Counted from the first letter of the stretch, positions 13,638 to 22,248 are shown. The stretch: 23,723 nt of DNA from Bordetella parapertussis (GCA_945863085.1 CAMBCD010000005.1:1-23723); one strand, 5' to 3'. Notes: a model not told the origin generated them from the sequence alone. A program made the numbers and translations.

Positions 13638-15469
13638 TAGAAACCGAGTTCACGCCGTGCGATGGCGATTTGCGCCGGATCATTGGCATTTTTCAGCAGC
13701 CATTCGAACTGCGCCTTCGCATCCTCACGCAGACCGGCGCGCGCCAGACTGAAGCCCGCCTTCAGTCGCGCCTCCGTCGCCGCAGCATCCGTTGCCGGCG
13801 CGCCCCGAAGGAAGTCCCCTTGGGGGGCACTCAATGCCGAGCGCAGATAAAATTCCGCGGCCTGCAGCGGCTGACCACTTACTTCATGGTTTTGCGCGAT
13901 GCCGGACAACACAAGACGCGTCTGCGCGGCATCGGCATGCGGCAACACGCGTTCAAACAATGTCCGCGCCGCATCATGCTGACCATGGTCGGTGAATTGC
14001 TGCGCCAGCGTGATCCATTCCGGCAGTTGCACCGCAGGAATCTCCGACCGCTCCGCCGCCAGTGATCCTGCGATGTCTGTGGCCACATCGGCACGGCCGG
14101 CGCGCAATGCCAGCGCAGACAGGCGCAGCTTCCATACCGCTGCAGGCATGTTGTCCGGGGCGGGCAAACCCTGCCAGTACTGCAAGGCGCGCGCAGGGTC
14201 ACCGATGGTTTCTGCCAGCGCACCCAGTGTGTGCCGGGTGGGCACAGCCAGCGCGCCCGCGTCAGCCGGCCAGGCGTCGAACACGCGCAGGCCGGCGTGC
14301 GGCAATTTCGATTCGGCAAAATCCACAGCCAACCGGATCTGCGCGTTCTGCTGCACTTTGGGATCGCGCGCGTTACGCGCCAGGTAAGCCAGATAAGCGC
14401 GGGCCTCGGCCGGTTCGGCTGTGCGCCGGCGCATCGCAAATTCCAGCCAACTCGCTTCATCGCCGGCCAGCAGATGGTGGCTGTTGGCCGCAGCACGGGC
14501 ATGGCTGACATAGGCCTCCCATAAGGTGCCGGCGCCGGCATCCGGAAGCTCCACAGCGGTCGCTGCTGCCTCCAGCAACTGTTCCAGTGCAGTAAGGCGC
14601 AACGCACCATTATTCTGGCGGTCGGCAGCTTCGAGCAGAATGCGCCACCAGGCCGGATCTTCGCTGCGCCCCAGCACCGCGCGCGCCTGCGTCACCGCGT
14701 CCTGCGGCGTGACCACGCCGGCATGCAGGCGCAGCCGCAGTTTTGCCGGGCCGCGTTCCTCCAGCAGGTTCAGCCAGGCAAGGGCTTCCCGCGCCAGCTT
14801 GAAGTCGAGCAGCGCGTCGACAAAAACGCCTGCGGTCACGGCATCCAGCGGCCGGTAGTCCTGTTCGAAACGCAGCATGCTGCGGTAAGCATCGTCGCTG
14901 CGCGCCCCGGAGGAAGTCCCCTTGGGGGGCGCCCCGAAGGAAGTCCCCTTGGGGGAAGCATCGCGGACATGGCTGCGGATCACCAGCAGCCGCAGTTCGC
15001 GCAACACGCCGGCATTGAGTCCGGGGGTCCACAATGCGCGGCCGGCGTGATCGCGGGCAACGGCAGTCCTCCCCAGCGCAAGTGCCGCACGCGCGGCCAT
15101 GACATGCAAGCCAACGCGGGCATCGGCAGGTACCGATGACGGCAACATGCCCGCGCGCTGCAGCACTTCGTCGTTACGATCCAGGCGTACCAGCAATTGC
15201 AGGCGCAGGGTTTCCCATTCCGCCCAGCGCGCTCCGGAGGAAGTCCCCTTGGGGGGCGCCCCGGAGGAAGTCCCCTTGGGGGGCGGCGCGATGGCATCCT
15301 GCGGCTGCAGGCTATCGATATGGCGCAGCGCCAGCTGCAGCGCACCGGCCTGCGCCAGGCTGCGCGTGGCGTCGAGACCATCGGGGGCTTCAGCAGCGTA
15401 CACGGCAGTGATGACCTGCAAACCCGCCAGCAGTGCTGCGGTGGAAAGGATGTGTCGCAGTGCAGGCAT
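13637..15469 (-). CDS. Exported helical-repeat (TPR-like) protein of unknown function, invaded by palindromic elements
   Basis: A 610-residue protein that I do not recognise. It begins with a signal peptide (MPALRHILSTAALLAGLQVI..., cleavage likely at VYA-AEA). The rest is Ala/Leu/Arg-rich amphipathic helices with repeated patterns such as AREALAWLNLLEERG, DPARALQYWQGLP, DAARTLFERVLPHAD and REDAKAQFEWLLKNA, typical of TPR solenoids, so a periplasmic scaffold role is plausible. I start at the ATG at 15469; the longer frame to 15520 would begin inside the rplS terminator. No ribosome site is evident, but TACAAT lies six bases before the ATG. The coding sequence contains five copies of a palindromic DNA element that add Pro/Gly/Ser-rich linkers (PPKGTSSGA at residues about 62-80 and 171-190; PQGDFLRGAP near the C-terminus). 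Confidence 0.8.
   Translation of the reverse strand: MPALRHILSTAALLAGLQVITAVYAAEAPDGLDATRSLAQAGALQLALRHIDSLQPQDAIAPPPKGTSSGAPPKGTSSGARWAEWETLRLQLLVRLDRNDEVLQRAGMLPSSVPADARVGLHVMAARAALALGRTAVARDHAGRALWTPGLNAGVLRELRLLVIRSHVRDASPKGTSFGAPPKGTSSGARSDDAYRSMLRFEQDYRPLDAVTAGVFVDALLDFKLAREALAWLNLLEERGPAKLRLRLHAGVVTPQDAVTQARAVLGRSEDPAWWRILLEAADRQNNGALRLTALEQLLEAAATAVELPDAGAGTLWEAYVSHARAAANSHHLLAGDEASWLEFAMRRRTAEPAEARAYLAYLARNARDPKVQQNAQIRLAVDFAESKLPHAGLRVFDAWPADAGALAVPTRHTLGALAETIGDPARALQYWQGLPAPDNMPAAVWKLRLSALALRAGRADVATDIAGSLAAERSEIPAVQLPEWITLAQQFTDHGQHDAARTLFERVLPHADAAQTRLVLSGIAQNHEVSGQPLQAAEFYLRSALSAPQGDFLRGAPATDAAATEARLKAGFSLARAGLREDAKAQFEWLLKNANDPAQIAIARRELGF
13800..13830. repeat. GC-rich palindromic element, copy 2 (in coding sequence, second frame)
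   Basis: This copy has the core GAAGGAAGTCCCCTTGGGG with one arm slightly degenerate (GGGGGGCAC). In the host gene it is translated as PQGDFLRGAP, a different frame from copies 3-6, which are translated as PPKGTSSGA. Confidence 0.9.
14902..14955. repeat. GC-rich palindromic elements, copies 3 and 4 in tandem
   Basis: Two head-to-tail copies share the GGCGCC junction (copy 3 at 14902-14933, copy 4 at about 14929-14955, with its distal arm lost). They are translated as PKGTSFGAPPKGTSSGA and keep the host frame open. Confidence 0.9.
15229..15287. repeat. GC-rich palindromic elements, copies 5 and 6 in tandem
   Basis: Two head-to-tail copies (15229-15260 and 15256-15287) share a GGCGCC junction, the same arrangement as copies 3-4. 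They are translated as PPPKGTSSGAPPKGTSSGA. The tandem pair is nearly identical to the other pair, pointing to recent spread or gene conversion. Confidence 0.9.
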
Positions 15470-15512
15470 GCAACTATTGTAGCGGGCGCTGATTGCAGCA
15501 CACAGTCCGCCA

Positions 15513-15544
15513 TAAAACAAAAAAGGCGGCCGCAGCCGCCTTTT
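15513..15544 (-). terminator. Rho-independent terminator of the rpsP-rimM-trmD-rplS operon
   Basis: On the minus strand the stem AAAAGGCGGC / GCCGCCTTTT closes a TGCG loop and is followed by TTTTTTGTTTT. It lies 18 bases past the rplS stop and just before the exported-protein gene, so it separates the two transcription units. Confidence 0.92.
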
Positions 15545-15561
15545 CGGAAATGCCCCGGAGG

Positions 15562-15984
15562 TTATTTTTCTGCCGGTGCCGCTTCGGTTGCCGCTTCCGC
15601 GATTTCGCCCGGAACGGCGGTATTGACCGTCAGCTTTTCCTTGATGCGCGCCGCCTTGCCTGACAGGCCGCGCAGATAGTACAGCTTGGCGCGACCGACA
15701 TCGCCGCGACGTTTGACTTCGATGCTGGCAATCGCCGGCGAATAGGTCTGGAAGGTCCGCTCGACACCCTCACCGGACGATACCTTGCGCACGATGAACG
15801 CGGAATTGATGCCGCGGTTGCGCTTGGCGATGACCACGCCTTCATAGGCCTGCACGCGCTTGCGCTCGCCCTCGACGACGTTGACGCTGACGATGACCGT
15901 GTCACCGGCAACGAACTCGGGCACTTTGCGGCCCAGCCGTTTGATTTCTTCCTGCTCCAGCTGCTGAATGACGTTCATGTTCAT
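15562..15984 (-). CDS. rplS: 50S ribosomal protein L19
   Basis: Ribosomal protein L19 sits at the 30S-50S interface. The 140-residue product contains the family core [47 protein letters not shown] and [41 protein letters not shown]. The C-terminus has a short Ala/Glu-rich tail ([14 protein letters not shown]) beyond the usual about 115-130 residues. Two starts are possible, the ATG at 15984 and the ATG at 15978; the second gives the more typical [11 protein letters not shown], and a GAGGGAG ribosome site could serve either. It is the last gene of the canonical rpsP-rimM-trmD-rplS operon and is followed by a clear terminator. Confidence 0.97.
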   Translation of the reverse strand: MNMNVIQQLEQEEIKRLGRKVPEFVAGDTVIVSVNVVEGERKRVQAYEGVVIAKRNRGINSAFIVRKVSSGEGVERTFQTYSPAIASIEVKRRGDVGRAKLYYLRGLSGKAARIKEKLTVNTAVPGEIAEAATEAAPAEK

Positions 15985-16027
15985 GCTCCCTCAAAACTTG
16001 ATGCGTCCGCCATTATGGCGTCCACTG

Positions 16028-16822
16028 TTAATCCTCACTGACGTCCGTTTTACTAACGTGCGCCGTACTGCCCTGCTGCTCGCTGCGATATTCATCGAGC
16101 AACATCCGTTCTTCTTTCGTCAGCGTCCGCCGTTCCAGCAACTCCGGCCGCCGCTGCCAGGTCCGTCCCAGCGACTGCTTCAGCCGCCAGCGCGTGATCG
16201 CCGCATGATTCCCGGACATCAGCACCGCCGGCACCGCCACACCCGCATAATTTTCCGGGCGCGTGTAGTGCGGGCAATCGAGCAGGCCGTCGACAAACGA
16301 CTCCTGCACCGCTGACTCGGCATCACCGAGTGCTCCCGGCAACTGCCGCACCACGCTGTCCATCAACACCATTGCGGCCAGTTCACCGCCGCTCAATACA
16401 TAGTCGCCGATCGAAATTTCCTCGACAACCTGCCGCTCAATCAACCGTTCATCGACACCTTCGTAACGCCCCGCCAGCAGCACCAGTCCCGGCTCCCGCG
16501 CCAGTTCCACCACCCTGGCGTGATCCAGCAACCGGCCCTGCGGCGTCAGGTGCACCACCCGCGGCCGTTCCACGCTGGCGCTTTGCTGGCGCTGGCAGGC
16601 CGCCTGCAGCGCCTTGCCCAGCGGTTCTGCCATCATCACCATCCCCGGGCCGCCGCCATAAGGGCGGTCATCCACGGTGCGGTGTACGTTGGCTGCAAAA
16701 TCCCGCGGATTCCACGCCACAAACTGGTACAAGCCGCGTTCCCTGGCGCGCCCGGTGACACCGAGTTCGGTCACCGCATCAAACATCGCCGGAAACAGCG
16801 TAACCACATCAAACTGCAACAT
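16028..16822 (-). CDS. trmD: tRNA (guanine(37)-N1)-methyltransferase
   Basis: TrmD methylates G37 next to the anticodon using S-adenosylmethionine and prevents frameshifting. The 264-residue protein has the usual opening [14 protein letters not shown]. It also has [18 protein letters not shown] (about 51-68) and the trefoil-knot SAM site [15 protein letters not shown] through [25 protein letters not shown]. Its ATG shares one base with the rimM stop region, showing tight coupling within the ribosomal operon. Length and motifs are normal. Confidence 0.97.
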   Translation of the reverse strand: MLQFDVVTLFPAMFDAVTELGVTGRARERGLYQFVAWNPRDFAANVHRTVDDRPYGGGPGMVMMAEPLGKALQAACQRQQSASVERPRVVHLTPQGRLLDHARVVELAREPGLVLLAGRYEGVDERLIERQVVEEISIGDYVLSGGELAAMVLMDSVVRQLPGALGDAESAVQESFVDGLLDCPHYTRPENYAGVAVPAVLMSGNHAAITRWRLKQSLGRTWQRRPELLERRTLTKEERMLLDEYRSEQQGSTAHVSKTDVSED

Positions 16823-17370
16823 CAGTAGCCCGCATCCCAGTCCACGATGATCGTGCCGCCGGCAATATCCACCTGCCGGATCACCGGTGCGATGAAGGGC
16901 AGCAAACGTTCGCGCTGATTTGCCACCTCACCGGCCACCTCCTCCACGACCAGCACATCATTCGCTCCGGTTTCAAAGACGCGGGTCACACTCCCCAGCG
17001 CCACACCGTCTGCATTGACCACTTTCAGGCCGACCAGGTCGGCCCAGTAAAATTCATTCTTCGCCGGCTCGGGAAAATCATCGCGTGATACCGCGATCCG
17101 CATGCCTTGCAGCGCTGCGGCCTGTTCCCGGTCGGCGACACCTTCCAGTTTTGCAACGACCGTGGCGCCATGCACTTTTGCCGTTTCCACCGATCGCGGC
17201 TGCCAATCGCCTTCCTGTCCCACCAGCCACTGCGGATAATCCAGCAGACCCTGTTGCAGCTGCGTGAACGGCTGGATCTTGATCCAGCCTTTGATGCCGT
17301 AGGGCTCAACAATGCGCCCCATGGTCACCAACCGCCCAGTCACCAGCCGCTCAAGCGGCTTTTTGTTCAC
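16822..17370 (-). CDS. rimM: Ribosome maturation factor RimM
   Basis: RimM binds S19 and assists 30S head assembly. The N-terminal domain shows [20 protein letters not shown], and the C-terminal PRC-barrel shows [24 protein letters not shown] and ending [18 protein letters not shown]. The start is uncertain. The longest frame begins with a GTG at 17370, overlapping the rpsP 3' end by 20 bases. An ATG at 17322 would give the family's more usual beginning close to MGRIV, and GTGs at 17343 and 17328 are also possible. No ribosome site clearly decides among them. The gene lies in the conserved operon between rpsP and trmD. Confidence 0.95.
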   Translation of the reverse strand: MNKKPLERLVTGRLVTMGRIVEPYGIKGWIKIQPFTQLQQGLLDYPQWLVGQEGDWQPRSVETAKVHGATVVAKLEGVADREQAAALQGMRIAVSRDDFPEPAKNEFYWADLVGLKVVNADGVALGSVTRVFETGANDVLVVEEVAGEVANQRERLLPFIAPVIRQVDIAGGTIIVDWDAGY

Positions 17371-17605
17371 CAGTCTGCTTGACGAGCCGGGTTACGGTGT
17401 CCGAAAGTAATGCACCCTTGCCCTTCCAGAAGTCGAGGCGCTCGCGATTGATGCGCAAGCGTTCGCGGCCTTCCGGGGCCTTGGGATCGTAGAAACCCAG
17501 ACGCTCGATAAAGCGCCCGTCGCGCGGCATGCGAGAGTCGGCAACAACGAAATTGAAAAACGGACGCTTTTTGGCGCCACCACGAGCTAAACGTATTACT
17601 ACCAT
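17351..17605 (-). CDS. rpsP: 30S ribosomal protein S16
   Basis: S16 is a primary-binding small-subunit protein. The 84-residue sequence is typical throughout: [25 protein letters not shown], then [13 protein letters not shown] and the [28 protein letters not shown] end. It is the promoter-proximal gene of the leftward operon, with a strong -10 element about 40 bases upstream. Its stop lies within the longest reading of rimM. Confidence 0.97.
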   Translation of the reverse strand: MVVIRLARGGAKKRPFFNFVVADSRMPRDGRFIERLGFYDPKAPEGRERLRINRERLDFWKGKGALLSDTVTRLVKQTGEQKAA

Positions 17606-17642
17606 GAGGGTTCCCGGCGACTGAAGAAGACGAAAGGGCCGG

Positions 17643-17672
17643 ATTTTACGCTATTTTTTGCGTAAGACGCAA
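17643..17672 (-). promoter_or_regulatory. Predicted promoter of the rpsP operon
   Basis: On the minus strand TTGCGT (17672-17667) and TAAAAT (17648-17643) are 18 bases apart. The -10 is 5/6 of consensus and the -35 is 3/6. A short inverted repeat, TTACGC/GCGTAA (17646-17665), overlaps the -10 and could be incidental or an operator. Confidence 0.6.
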
Positions 17673-17759
17673 CCAAAGCCACCGGCGATCGGCGGTTGCC
17701 GCAAGAAAAGCCCTGCAGGCGAAAAATAACACTAACCAATTGTTTTTGAAAGATATTTC

Positions 17760-18611
17760 ATGAATTCCGCAGAAAAAGATCCCGTCGGCACCATCCGTTC
17801 CGCCCTGCAGACCCGTTTTGGCGCTGATTTCCCGGTAGCGCCGGATCAGCAAGGCATCATGGAACTGGCGCAGATCGCCAGCCATCGTTCGATCCGCCGT
17901 TATCGTCCGGACCCGGTGGCGCCGGAACTGCTGCGCCTGCTGCTGGCCTGCGCATTGTCGGCGCCGACCAAAAGCGATCTGCAGCAGGCCGATATCATCC
18001 ATATCACGGATGCCGGCAAACGCCAGCGCATCGTCGCCGCAATCCCGGACATGGCATGGATACTCGACGCGCCGGTGTTCCTGGTGTTCTGCGGCAATAA
18101 CCGCCGCATCCGCCACATCGGTGAGTGGCGGGGCAAACCGTTCGCCAACGAACACCTCGATCACTTCATGAATGCCGCGGTGGATGCCGGCATCGTGATG
18201 ATGAATTTCATCCGCGCAGCGGAAGCCGCCGGCCTCGGCACCTGTCCGATCAGTGCCATCCGCAACGCCATTGATGCGACCAGCCGCGAACTGGAATTGC
18301 CGGAAGGGGTGTTTCCGGTCGCAGGGCTCTGCGTGGGATATCCGGCAACGCCCGGACACATCAGCCCCCGCCTGTCACCGGAAGTGACTGTGCATACCAA
18401 CCGCTACGACGAAAGTACGCTGCGCGAGCGGGTTGATGCCTACGATCAGCGCCGGCATGCCAATCACCCGTACGGCAAACAGCGCCGCAGCAAATCTTTC
18501 GGCGCTGCAGAATTTTATGGCTGGTCGGAAGACAAGGCCCGGCAGTATGCCGAACCGGAGCGCGCGGATTTCGGCGCCTACATCCGGCGCCAGGGGTTCA
18601 GTCTGAAATAA
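17760..18611 (+). CDS. Nitroreductase-family FMN oxidoreductase (NfsA-like)
   Basis: A 283-residue member of the nitroreductase fold. The FMN-binding SHRSIRRYRPDPVAPELLRLLLACALSAPTKSDLQQ (about 41-76) is diagnostic, and AAEAAGLGTCPISAIRN (about 156-172) with FPVAGLCVGYPA follows. The size and the C-terminal extension (YGWSEDKARQYAEPERADFGAYIRRQGF) resemble NfsA-type NADPH nitroreductases. Such enzymes are dimeric, cytosolic, and reduce nitroaromatics, quinones or flavins; the physiological substrate is unknown. The gene is divergent from rpsP and convergent with ffh. Its ATG at 17760 lacks a strong ribosome site (GAAAGA only). Confidence 0.9.
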   Translation: MNSAEKDPVGTIRSALQTRFGADFPVAPDQQGIMELAQIASHRSIRRYRPDPVAPELLRLLLACALSAPTKSDLQQADIIHITDAGKRQRIVAAIPDMAWILDAPVFLVFCGNNRRIRHIGEWRGKPFANEHLDHFMNAAVDAGIVMMNFIRAAEAAGLGTCPISAIRNAIDATSRELELPEGVFPVAGLCVGYPATPGHISPRLSPEVTVHTNRYDESTLRERVDAYDQRRHANHPYGKQRRSKSFGAAEFYGWSEDKARQYAEPERADFGAYIRRQGFSLK

Positions 18612-18637
18612 CCGAAAGCGGAAAGAACAGGGGCGCA

Positions 18638-18656
18638 GGCATGCTCAGCGCATGCC
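18638..18656. repeat. Small palindrome spanning the ffh stop codon
   Basis: GGCATGC (18638-18644) and GCATGCC (18650-18656) pair around a five-base loop that contains the ffh stop codon. It lies between two convergent genes, has no T run, and is a weak terminator candidate only. Confidence 0.4.
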
Positions 18657-19997
18657 CGGAAACATGCCCTTCATGTTACGCATCATTTTCGCCATGCCGC
18701 CCTTGGCGACCATTTTCATCATCTTCTGGGTCTGCTCGAACTGGGTCAGCAGGCGGTTGACTTCCTGCACGCTGACACCGGCGCCGGTCGCAATGCGGCG
18801 TTTGCGCGAGGCCTTGAGCAGTTCGGGCCTGGCGCGTTCCTGCGGCGTCATCGCATTGATGATGCCTTCCAGCCGCCGGATCGCCTTGTCTTCCATTTGC
18901 GGCGCACCCTGTGCCGCCTGCGCCAGTTGCGCGGGCAACTTGTCCATCAGCGCGCTCATGCCGCCCATCTTGCGCATCTGCGCCACCTGCTGCTTGAAAT
19001 CCTCAAGATCAAATCCCTTGCCGGTCTTGACCTTGCGCGCAAGTTTTTCAGCATCCTCCAGGTTGACCGATTTCTGCACATCTTCGATCAACGACAGCAC
19101 ATCGCCCATGCCGAGGATGCGCGAGGCCATGCGGTCGGGATGGAAGGCTTCCAGCCCCGTCAGCTTCTCGCCGGTGCCGGCAAACTTGATCGGCTTGCCG
19201 GTGACATGGCGCACGGACAATGCAGCGCCACCGCGCGCATCGCCGTCGAGCTTGGTGAGGATCACGCCCGTCAGCGGCAAGGCCTCGCCGAACGCCTTGG
19301 CGACGTTGACTGCGTCCTGACCCTGCATCGCGTCGACGACAAACAATGTTTCGACCGGATTCAACGCGGCATGCAGTTCGCGGATTTCCTGCATCATCGC
19401 CACATCGATCGCGAGGCGGCCGGCGGTATCGACAATCAGCACGTCGTGAAAATGGGTGCGTGCGTATTCCAGTGCGCGTTTCGCGATATCGACCGGTTTT
19501 TCGCCGGCCCCGGACGGATGAAAGTCCGCCTCGACCTGCCCGGCCAGCACTTTGAGCTGCTCAATGGCCGCAGGGCGGTACACATCACAACTCACCAGCA
19601 GCACTTTTTTACGCTGCTCGGTACGCAGCCAGCGCGCGAGTTTGCCGGCGGTGGTGGTTTTGCCGGCGCCCTGCAGGCCGGCCATCAGGACCACCGCCGG
19701 CGGCTGGGCAGCAAGATTGAGCGACTCGCTGTGCTCGCCCATCAGTGCCACCAGCTCACGGTGAACAACACCGACCAGCGCCTGGCCCGGCGTCAGGCTG
19801 CCGATGACTTCTTCGCCCACCGCTTTTTCACGGATGCGATCAATGAAGGACTTGACTACCGGCAGCGCGACGTCGGCTTCAAGCAGCGCCATGCGCACTT
19901 CGCGCAAGGCATCCTGGATGTTGGCTTCGGTGAGGCGCGCTTCGCCGCGCAGCGTCTTTACGACGCGCGACAGCCTGCCAGTGAGGTTGTCAAACAT
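18645..19997 (-). CDS. ffh: Signal recognition particle protein Ffh
   Basis: Ffh binds 4.5S RNA and signal peptides and delivers ribosomes to FtsY. The 450-residue protein has the N domain (MFDNLTGRLSRVVKTLRGEARLTE), the GTPase P-loop GLQGAGKTTTAGKLA (107-121), DTAGR and TKLDGDARGG motifs in the G domain, and a Met-rich M domain near the C-terminus (MMKMVAKGGMAKMMRNMKGMFPGM). The frame extends to 20048, but the ATG at 19997 gives the universal MFDNLT start. A TAAAAT sequence at 20052-20047 on this strand is a plausible -10 for it. The divergent ypjD-like gene starts only 40 bases away, the same neighbourhood as in E. coli. Confidence 0.97.
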   Translation of the reverse strand: MFDNLTGRLSRVVKTLRGEARLTEANIQDALREVRMALLEADVALPVVKSFIDRIREKAVGEEVIGSLTPGQALVGVVHRELVALMGEHSESLNLAAQPPAVVLMAGLQGAGKTTTAGKLARWLRTEQRKKVLLVSCDVYRPAAIEQLKVLAGQVEADFHPSGAGEKPVDIAKRALEYARTHFHDVLIVDTAGRLAIDVAMMQEIRELHAALNPVETLFVVDAMQGQDAVNVAKAFGEALPLTGVILTKLDGDARGGAALSVRHVTGKPIKFAGTGEKLTGLEAFHPDRMASRILGMGDVLSLIEDVQKSVNLEDAEKLARKVKTGKGFDLEDFKQQVAQMRKMGGMSALMDKLPAQLAQAAQGAPQMEDKAIRRLEGIINAMTPQERARPELLKASRKRRIATGAGVSVQEVNRLLTQFEQTQKMMKMVAKGGMAKMMRNMKGMFPGMR

Positions 19998-20037
19998 GGA
20001 ATGTGGCGAAAGGTGTGTTCGGGTAAACTTGAAGACT

Positions 20038-20865
20038 ATGCAGGGCATTTTACCGTATCTGATCAGCGCGCTTCTGTATGTGGCGATGACGGTCTACTTC
20101 TGGCGACTGCACTGGTCTGCTGCCGCAGTCACGCCGGCCGCACCCGGGCCCCGCGCCATGGAACGCACGGGGGTGCTGGCCGCCCTCGGCGTGCATGCCA
20201 TCGTGCTGTTCGGCACGATGCTCGCGGGCAACACCCTGCGTATCGGCGTCGGCGACGCCATCTCCGCAATCCTCTGGCTGACTGTGTTGATTTACTGGCT
20301 GGGCGGCCTGTTCTACCGTCTCGAAGGACTGCAGGCGCTGATCATGCCGGCCGCGGCAGTGGCTGCGTTCCTGCCGGCTCTGCTCCCCGCAGCACGGCCC
20401 TTGCCAAATACCGAATTGCTGGCGTTCAAACTTCACGTGCTGATTTCGATGCTCGCCTACAGCCTGTTCACCATCGCGTCGTTGCACGTGCTGCTGATGG
20501 CCATGCTTGAGCGGCGGCTGCACCGCGGCGCGCTGCCGGCCGGGCTGCAGAAACTGCCGCCGCTGCTGACCATGGAAACCCTGCTGTTCCGGATCATCTG
20601 GGCGGGCTTCATCATGCTGTCGCTGACACTGGCCAGCGGCGCGGTGTTCTCCGAAGAACTGTTCGGCAAGGCGGCACGGCTCAATCACAAGACCATTTTC
20701 GGCATCGTGTCGTGGATCGTATTCGCCGCCCTGCTGTTCGGCCGGCATTTCCACGGCTGGCGCGGACGCGTTGCCGTGCGCTGGACACTCACCGGCTTCC
20801 TGATGCTGGTGCTGGCCTATCTGGGCAGCAAGTTCGTCGTCGAAGTGCTGCTCGGCCGGGGCTGA
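20038..20865 (+). CDS. ypjD: YpjD-like inner membrane protein, cytochrome c assembly (CcsA/CcmC-type) family
   Basis: A 275-residue polytopic membrane protein with about eight hydrophobic helices. The central KLHVLISMLAYSLFTIASLHVLLMAMLERRL and the later FRIIWAGFIMLSLTLASGAVF, LNHKTIFGIVSWIVFAALLFGRHFHGWRGR match the YpjD/CcsA-type haem-handling family. Histidines in KLHV, LNHK and RHFHGW sit where haem ligands are expected. I start at the ATG at 20038 (MQGILPYLISALLYV); the longer frame to 19804 runs antisense through ffh and is not credible. There is no clear ribosome site, and only 40 bases separate it from ffh. Order ffh / ypjD / CorB-like is conserved with E. coli. The precise function of YpjD is not settled. 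Confidence 0.88.
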   Translation: MQGILPYLISALLYVAMTVYFWRLHWSAAAVTPAAPGPRAMERTGVLAALGVHAIVLFGTMLAGNTLRIGVGDAISAILWLTVLIYWLGGLFYRLEGLQALIMPAAAVAAFLPALLPAARPLPNTELLAFKLHVLISMLAYSLFTIASLHVLLMAMLERRLHRGALPAGLQKLPPLLTMETLLFRIIWAGFIMLSLTLASGAVFSEELFGKAARLNHKTIFGIVSWIVFAALLFGRHFHGWRGRVAVRWTLTGFLMLVLAYLGSKFVVEVLLGRG

Positions 20866-20922
20866 CCGGTTCGTTTTGCGGTGGCCTTGCAACCCCCGCT
20901 TTCGATTTTTTGAGGTGCTCTC

Positions 20923-22218
20923 ATGGAAGTGCTGATACTCGTCTGCCTGATCCTGCTCAACGGTGCTTTTGCGATGTCCGAAGTCGCGCTGCTGACCGCG
21001 CGCCAGTCCAAACTGGCCACGCTCGCGCAACGGGGCGACAAACTGGCGGCGGCGGCCATAAAGCTCAGCGCGAATCCGACACGTTTCCTCTCGACAGTGC
21101 AGATCGGCATTACCGCGATCAGCCTGCTCAACGGTATCGTCGGCGAAGCCATTCTTGCCGAGCCGTTCGCGATCTGGCTGCAGTTGCAGGGCCTCGAGCC
21201 CAAAACGGCCAACATCACCGCAACCCTGGTCGTCGTTGTGGTAATCACCTACGTGACCATCGTCGTCGGCGAAATCGTACCCAAACGCCTCGGCCAGCAC
21301 AGCGCAGAGAATATCTCGCGCTTCGTGGCTTGGCCGATGCGCGTGCTGGCCTGGGTCACCGCTCCGTTTGTGCACTTGCTGACCATTTCGACCAATGCGG
21401 TACTCGGACTCGCGCTGCGCATGCTGCGCCTGCAACCGCAGGAATCCGGACCGCAGCCGCTGTCCATCGACGAAATCCGCACCATCGTCCTCGAGTCCTC
21501 CAATGTGCTGCCAAAAAAGCACGCCACGGTGCTGCTCAATCTGCTGGAACTCGGCGCGATTACCGTGGACGACGTGATGGTGCCGCGCAATCAGATCGAG
21601 GCTGTGAACCTCGATCTGCCGCTGGAGGAACTGGCCCAGCAGATATCGACGGCACACCATCGCCGCGTGGTGGTTTACCAGGATCAGCTGGACAACGTGA
21701 TCGGTACGCTGCGGGTGCGGCATGCGCTGACGCTGATCCAGCGCGAGGAGCTGACCCACGACAGCCTGCGCGAAATGATCCGCGAGCCCTATTTCGTGCC
21801 ATCGGCCACCCCGCTGCTGGCGCAGATCCAGCATTTCCAGGAACATGAGGACCGGGTCAGCCTGGTGGTGGACGAATACGGCGAAATCATGGGACTGGTC
21901 ACCCTCGACGACATCCTCGAGGAAATCATCGGCGAGTTCACCACCCAGTCACCACTGATGGGACGCGGCCTGCACCCGCAGCCCGACGGCAGCTACGTCA
22001 TCGAGGGCGGCACGCTGCTGCGCGAATTGAACCGCAAACTCGGATTCAGCTTCCCGCTGGACGGCCCGAAGACTCTGAACGGGCTGATTCTGGAACATCT
22101 GCAGGACATCCCCGAGCCCAATACCAGCGTGCGCATTGCCGGGCACCCGCTGGAAATCGTCCAGACCCAGGACCGGGTCATCAAAAGCGTCCGGGTATAT
22201 GCGCCGACACGGCCATAG
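20923..22218 (+). CDS. CNNM/CorB-type membrane protein (DUF21-CBS-CorC_HlyC)
   Basis: A 431-residue protein with the three-part layout of the HlyC/CorC (CNNM) family, linked to magnesium/cobalt efflux or tolerance. Residues about 1-190 form the DUF21 transmembrane domain (VLILVCLILLNGAFAMSEVALLTARQSKL...VVVVITYVTIVVGEIVPKRLGQ). Two CBS domains follow (VDDVMVPRNQIEAVNL and VSLVVDEYGEIMGLVTLDDILEEIIGEF), then a CorC_HlyC domain ending GHPLEIVQTQDRVIKSVRVY. The E. coli neighbour of ypjD, YfjD (CorB), has the same design. A GAGGTG ribosome site precedes the ATG. Transport role inferred from family only. Confidence 0.92.
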   Translation: MEVLILVCLILLNGAFAMSEVALLTARQSKLATLAQRGDKLAAAAIKLSANPTRFLSTVQIGITAISLLNGIVGEAILAEPFAIWLQLQGLEPKTANITATLVVVVVITYVTIVVGEIVPKRLGQHSAENISRFVAWPMRVLAWVTAPFVHLLTISTNAVLGLALRMLRLQPQESGPQPLSIDEIRTIVLESSNVLPKKHATVLLNLLELGAITVDDVMVPRNQIEAVNLDLPLEELAQQISTAHHRRVVVYQDQLDNVIGTLRVRHALTLIQREELTHDSLREMIREPYFVPSATPLLAQIQHFQEHEDRVSLVVDEYGEIMGLVTLDDILEEIIGEFTTQSPLMGRGLHPQPDGSYVIEGGTLLRELNRKLGFSFPLDGPKTLNGLILEHLQDIPEPNTSVRIAGHPLEIVQTQDRVIKSVRVYAPTRP

Positions 22219-22248
22219 GGCCGGCGCCGGACAGTGTGCAATCCAGCC

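Noticed and set aside
13606..15287. CRISPR array formed by the repeated palindromes
   Set aside because: The spacing is irregular, some copies overlap directly, and the sequence between copies is a continuous coding gene; there are no spacers and no cas genes.
15197..15679. A plus-strand ORF containing repeated GGSPLGG peptides
   Set aside because: The repeats are the reverse-strand reading of the palindromic element, and the frame runs through the rplS terminator and into rplS antisense.
18897..20510. A 537-codon plus-strand frame opposite ffh that runs into ypjD in another frame
   Set aside because: Antisense to ffh, whose motifs are unmistakable; the composition is typical of a shadow frame.
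20050..21846. A 598-codon minus-strand frame opposite the ypjD-like and CorB-like genes
   Set aside because: Gln/His/Arg-rich shadow without motifs, opposite two recognisable membrane proteins.
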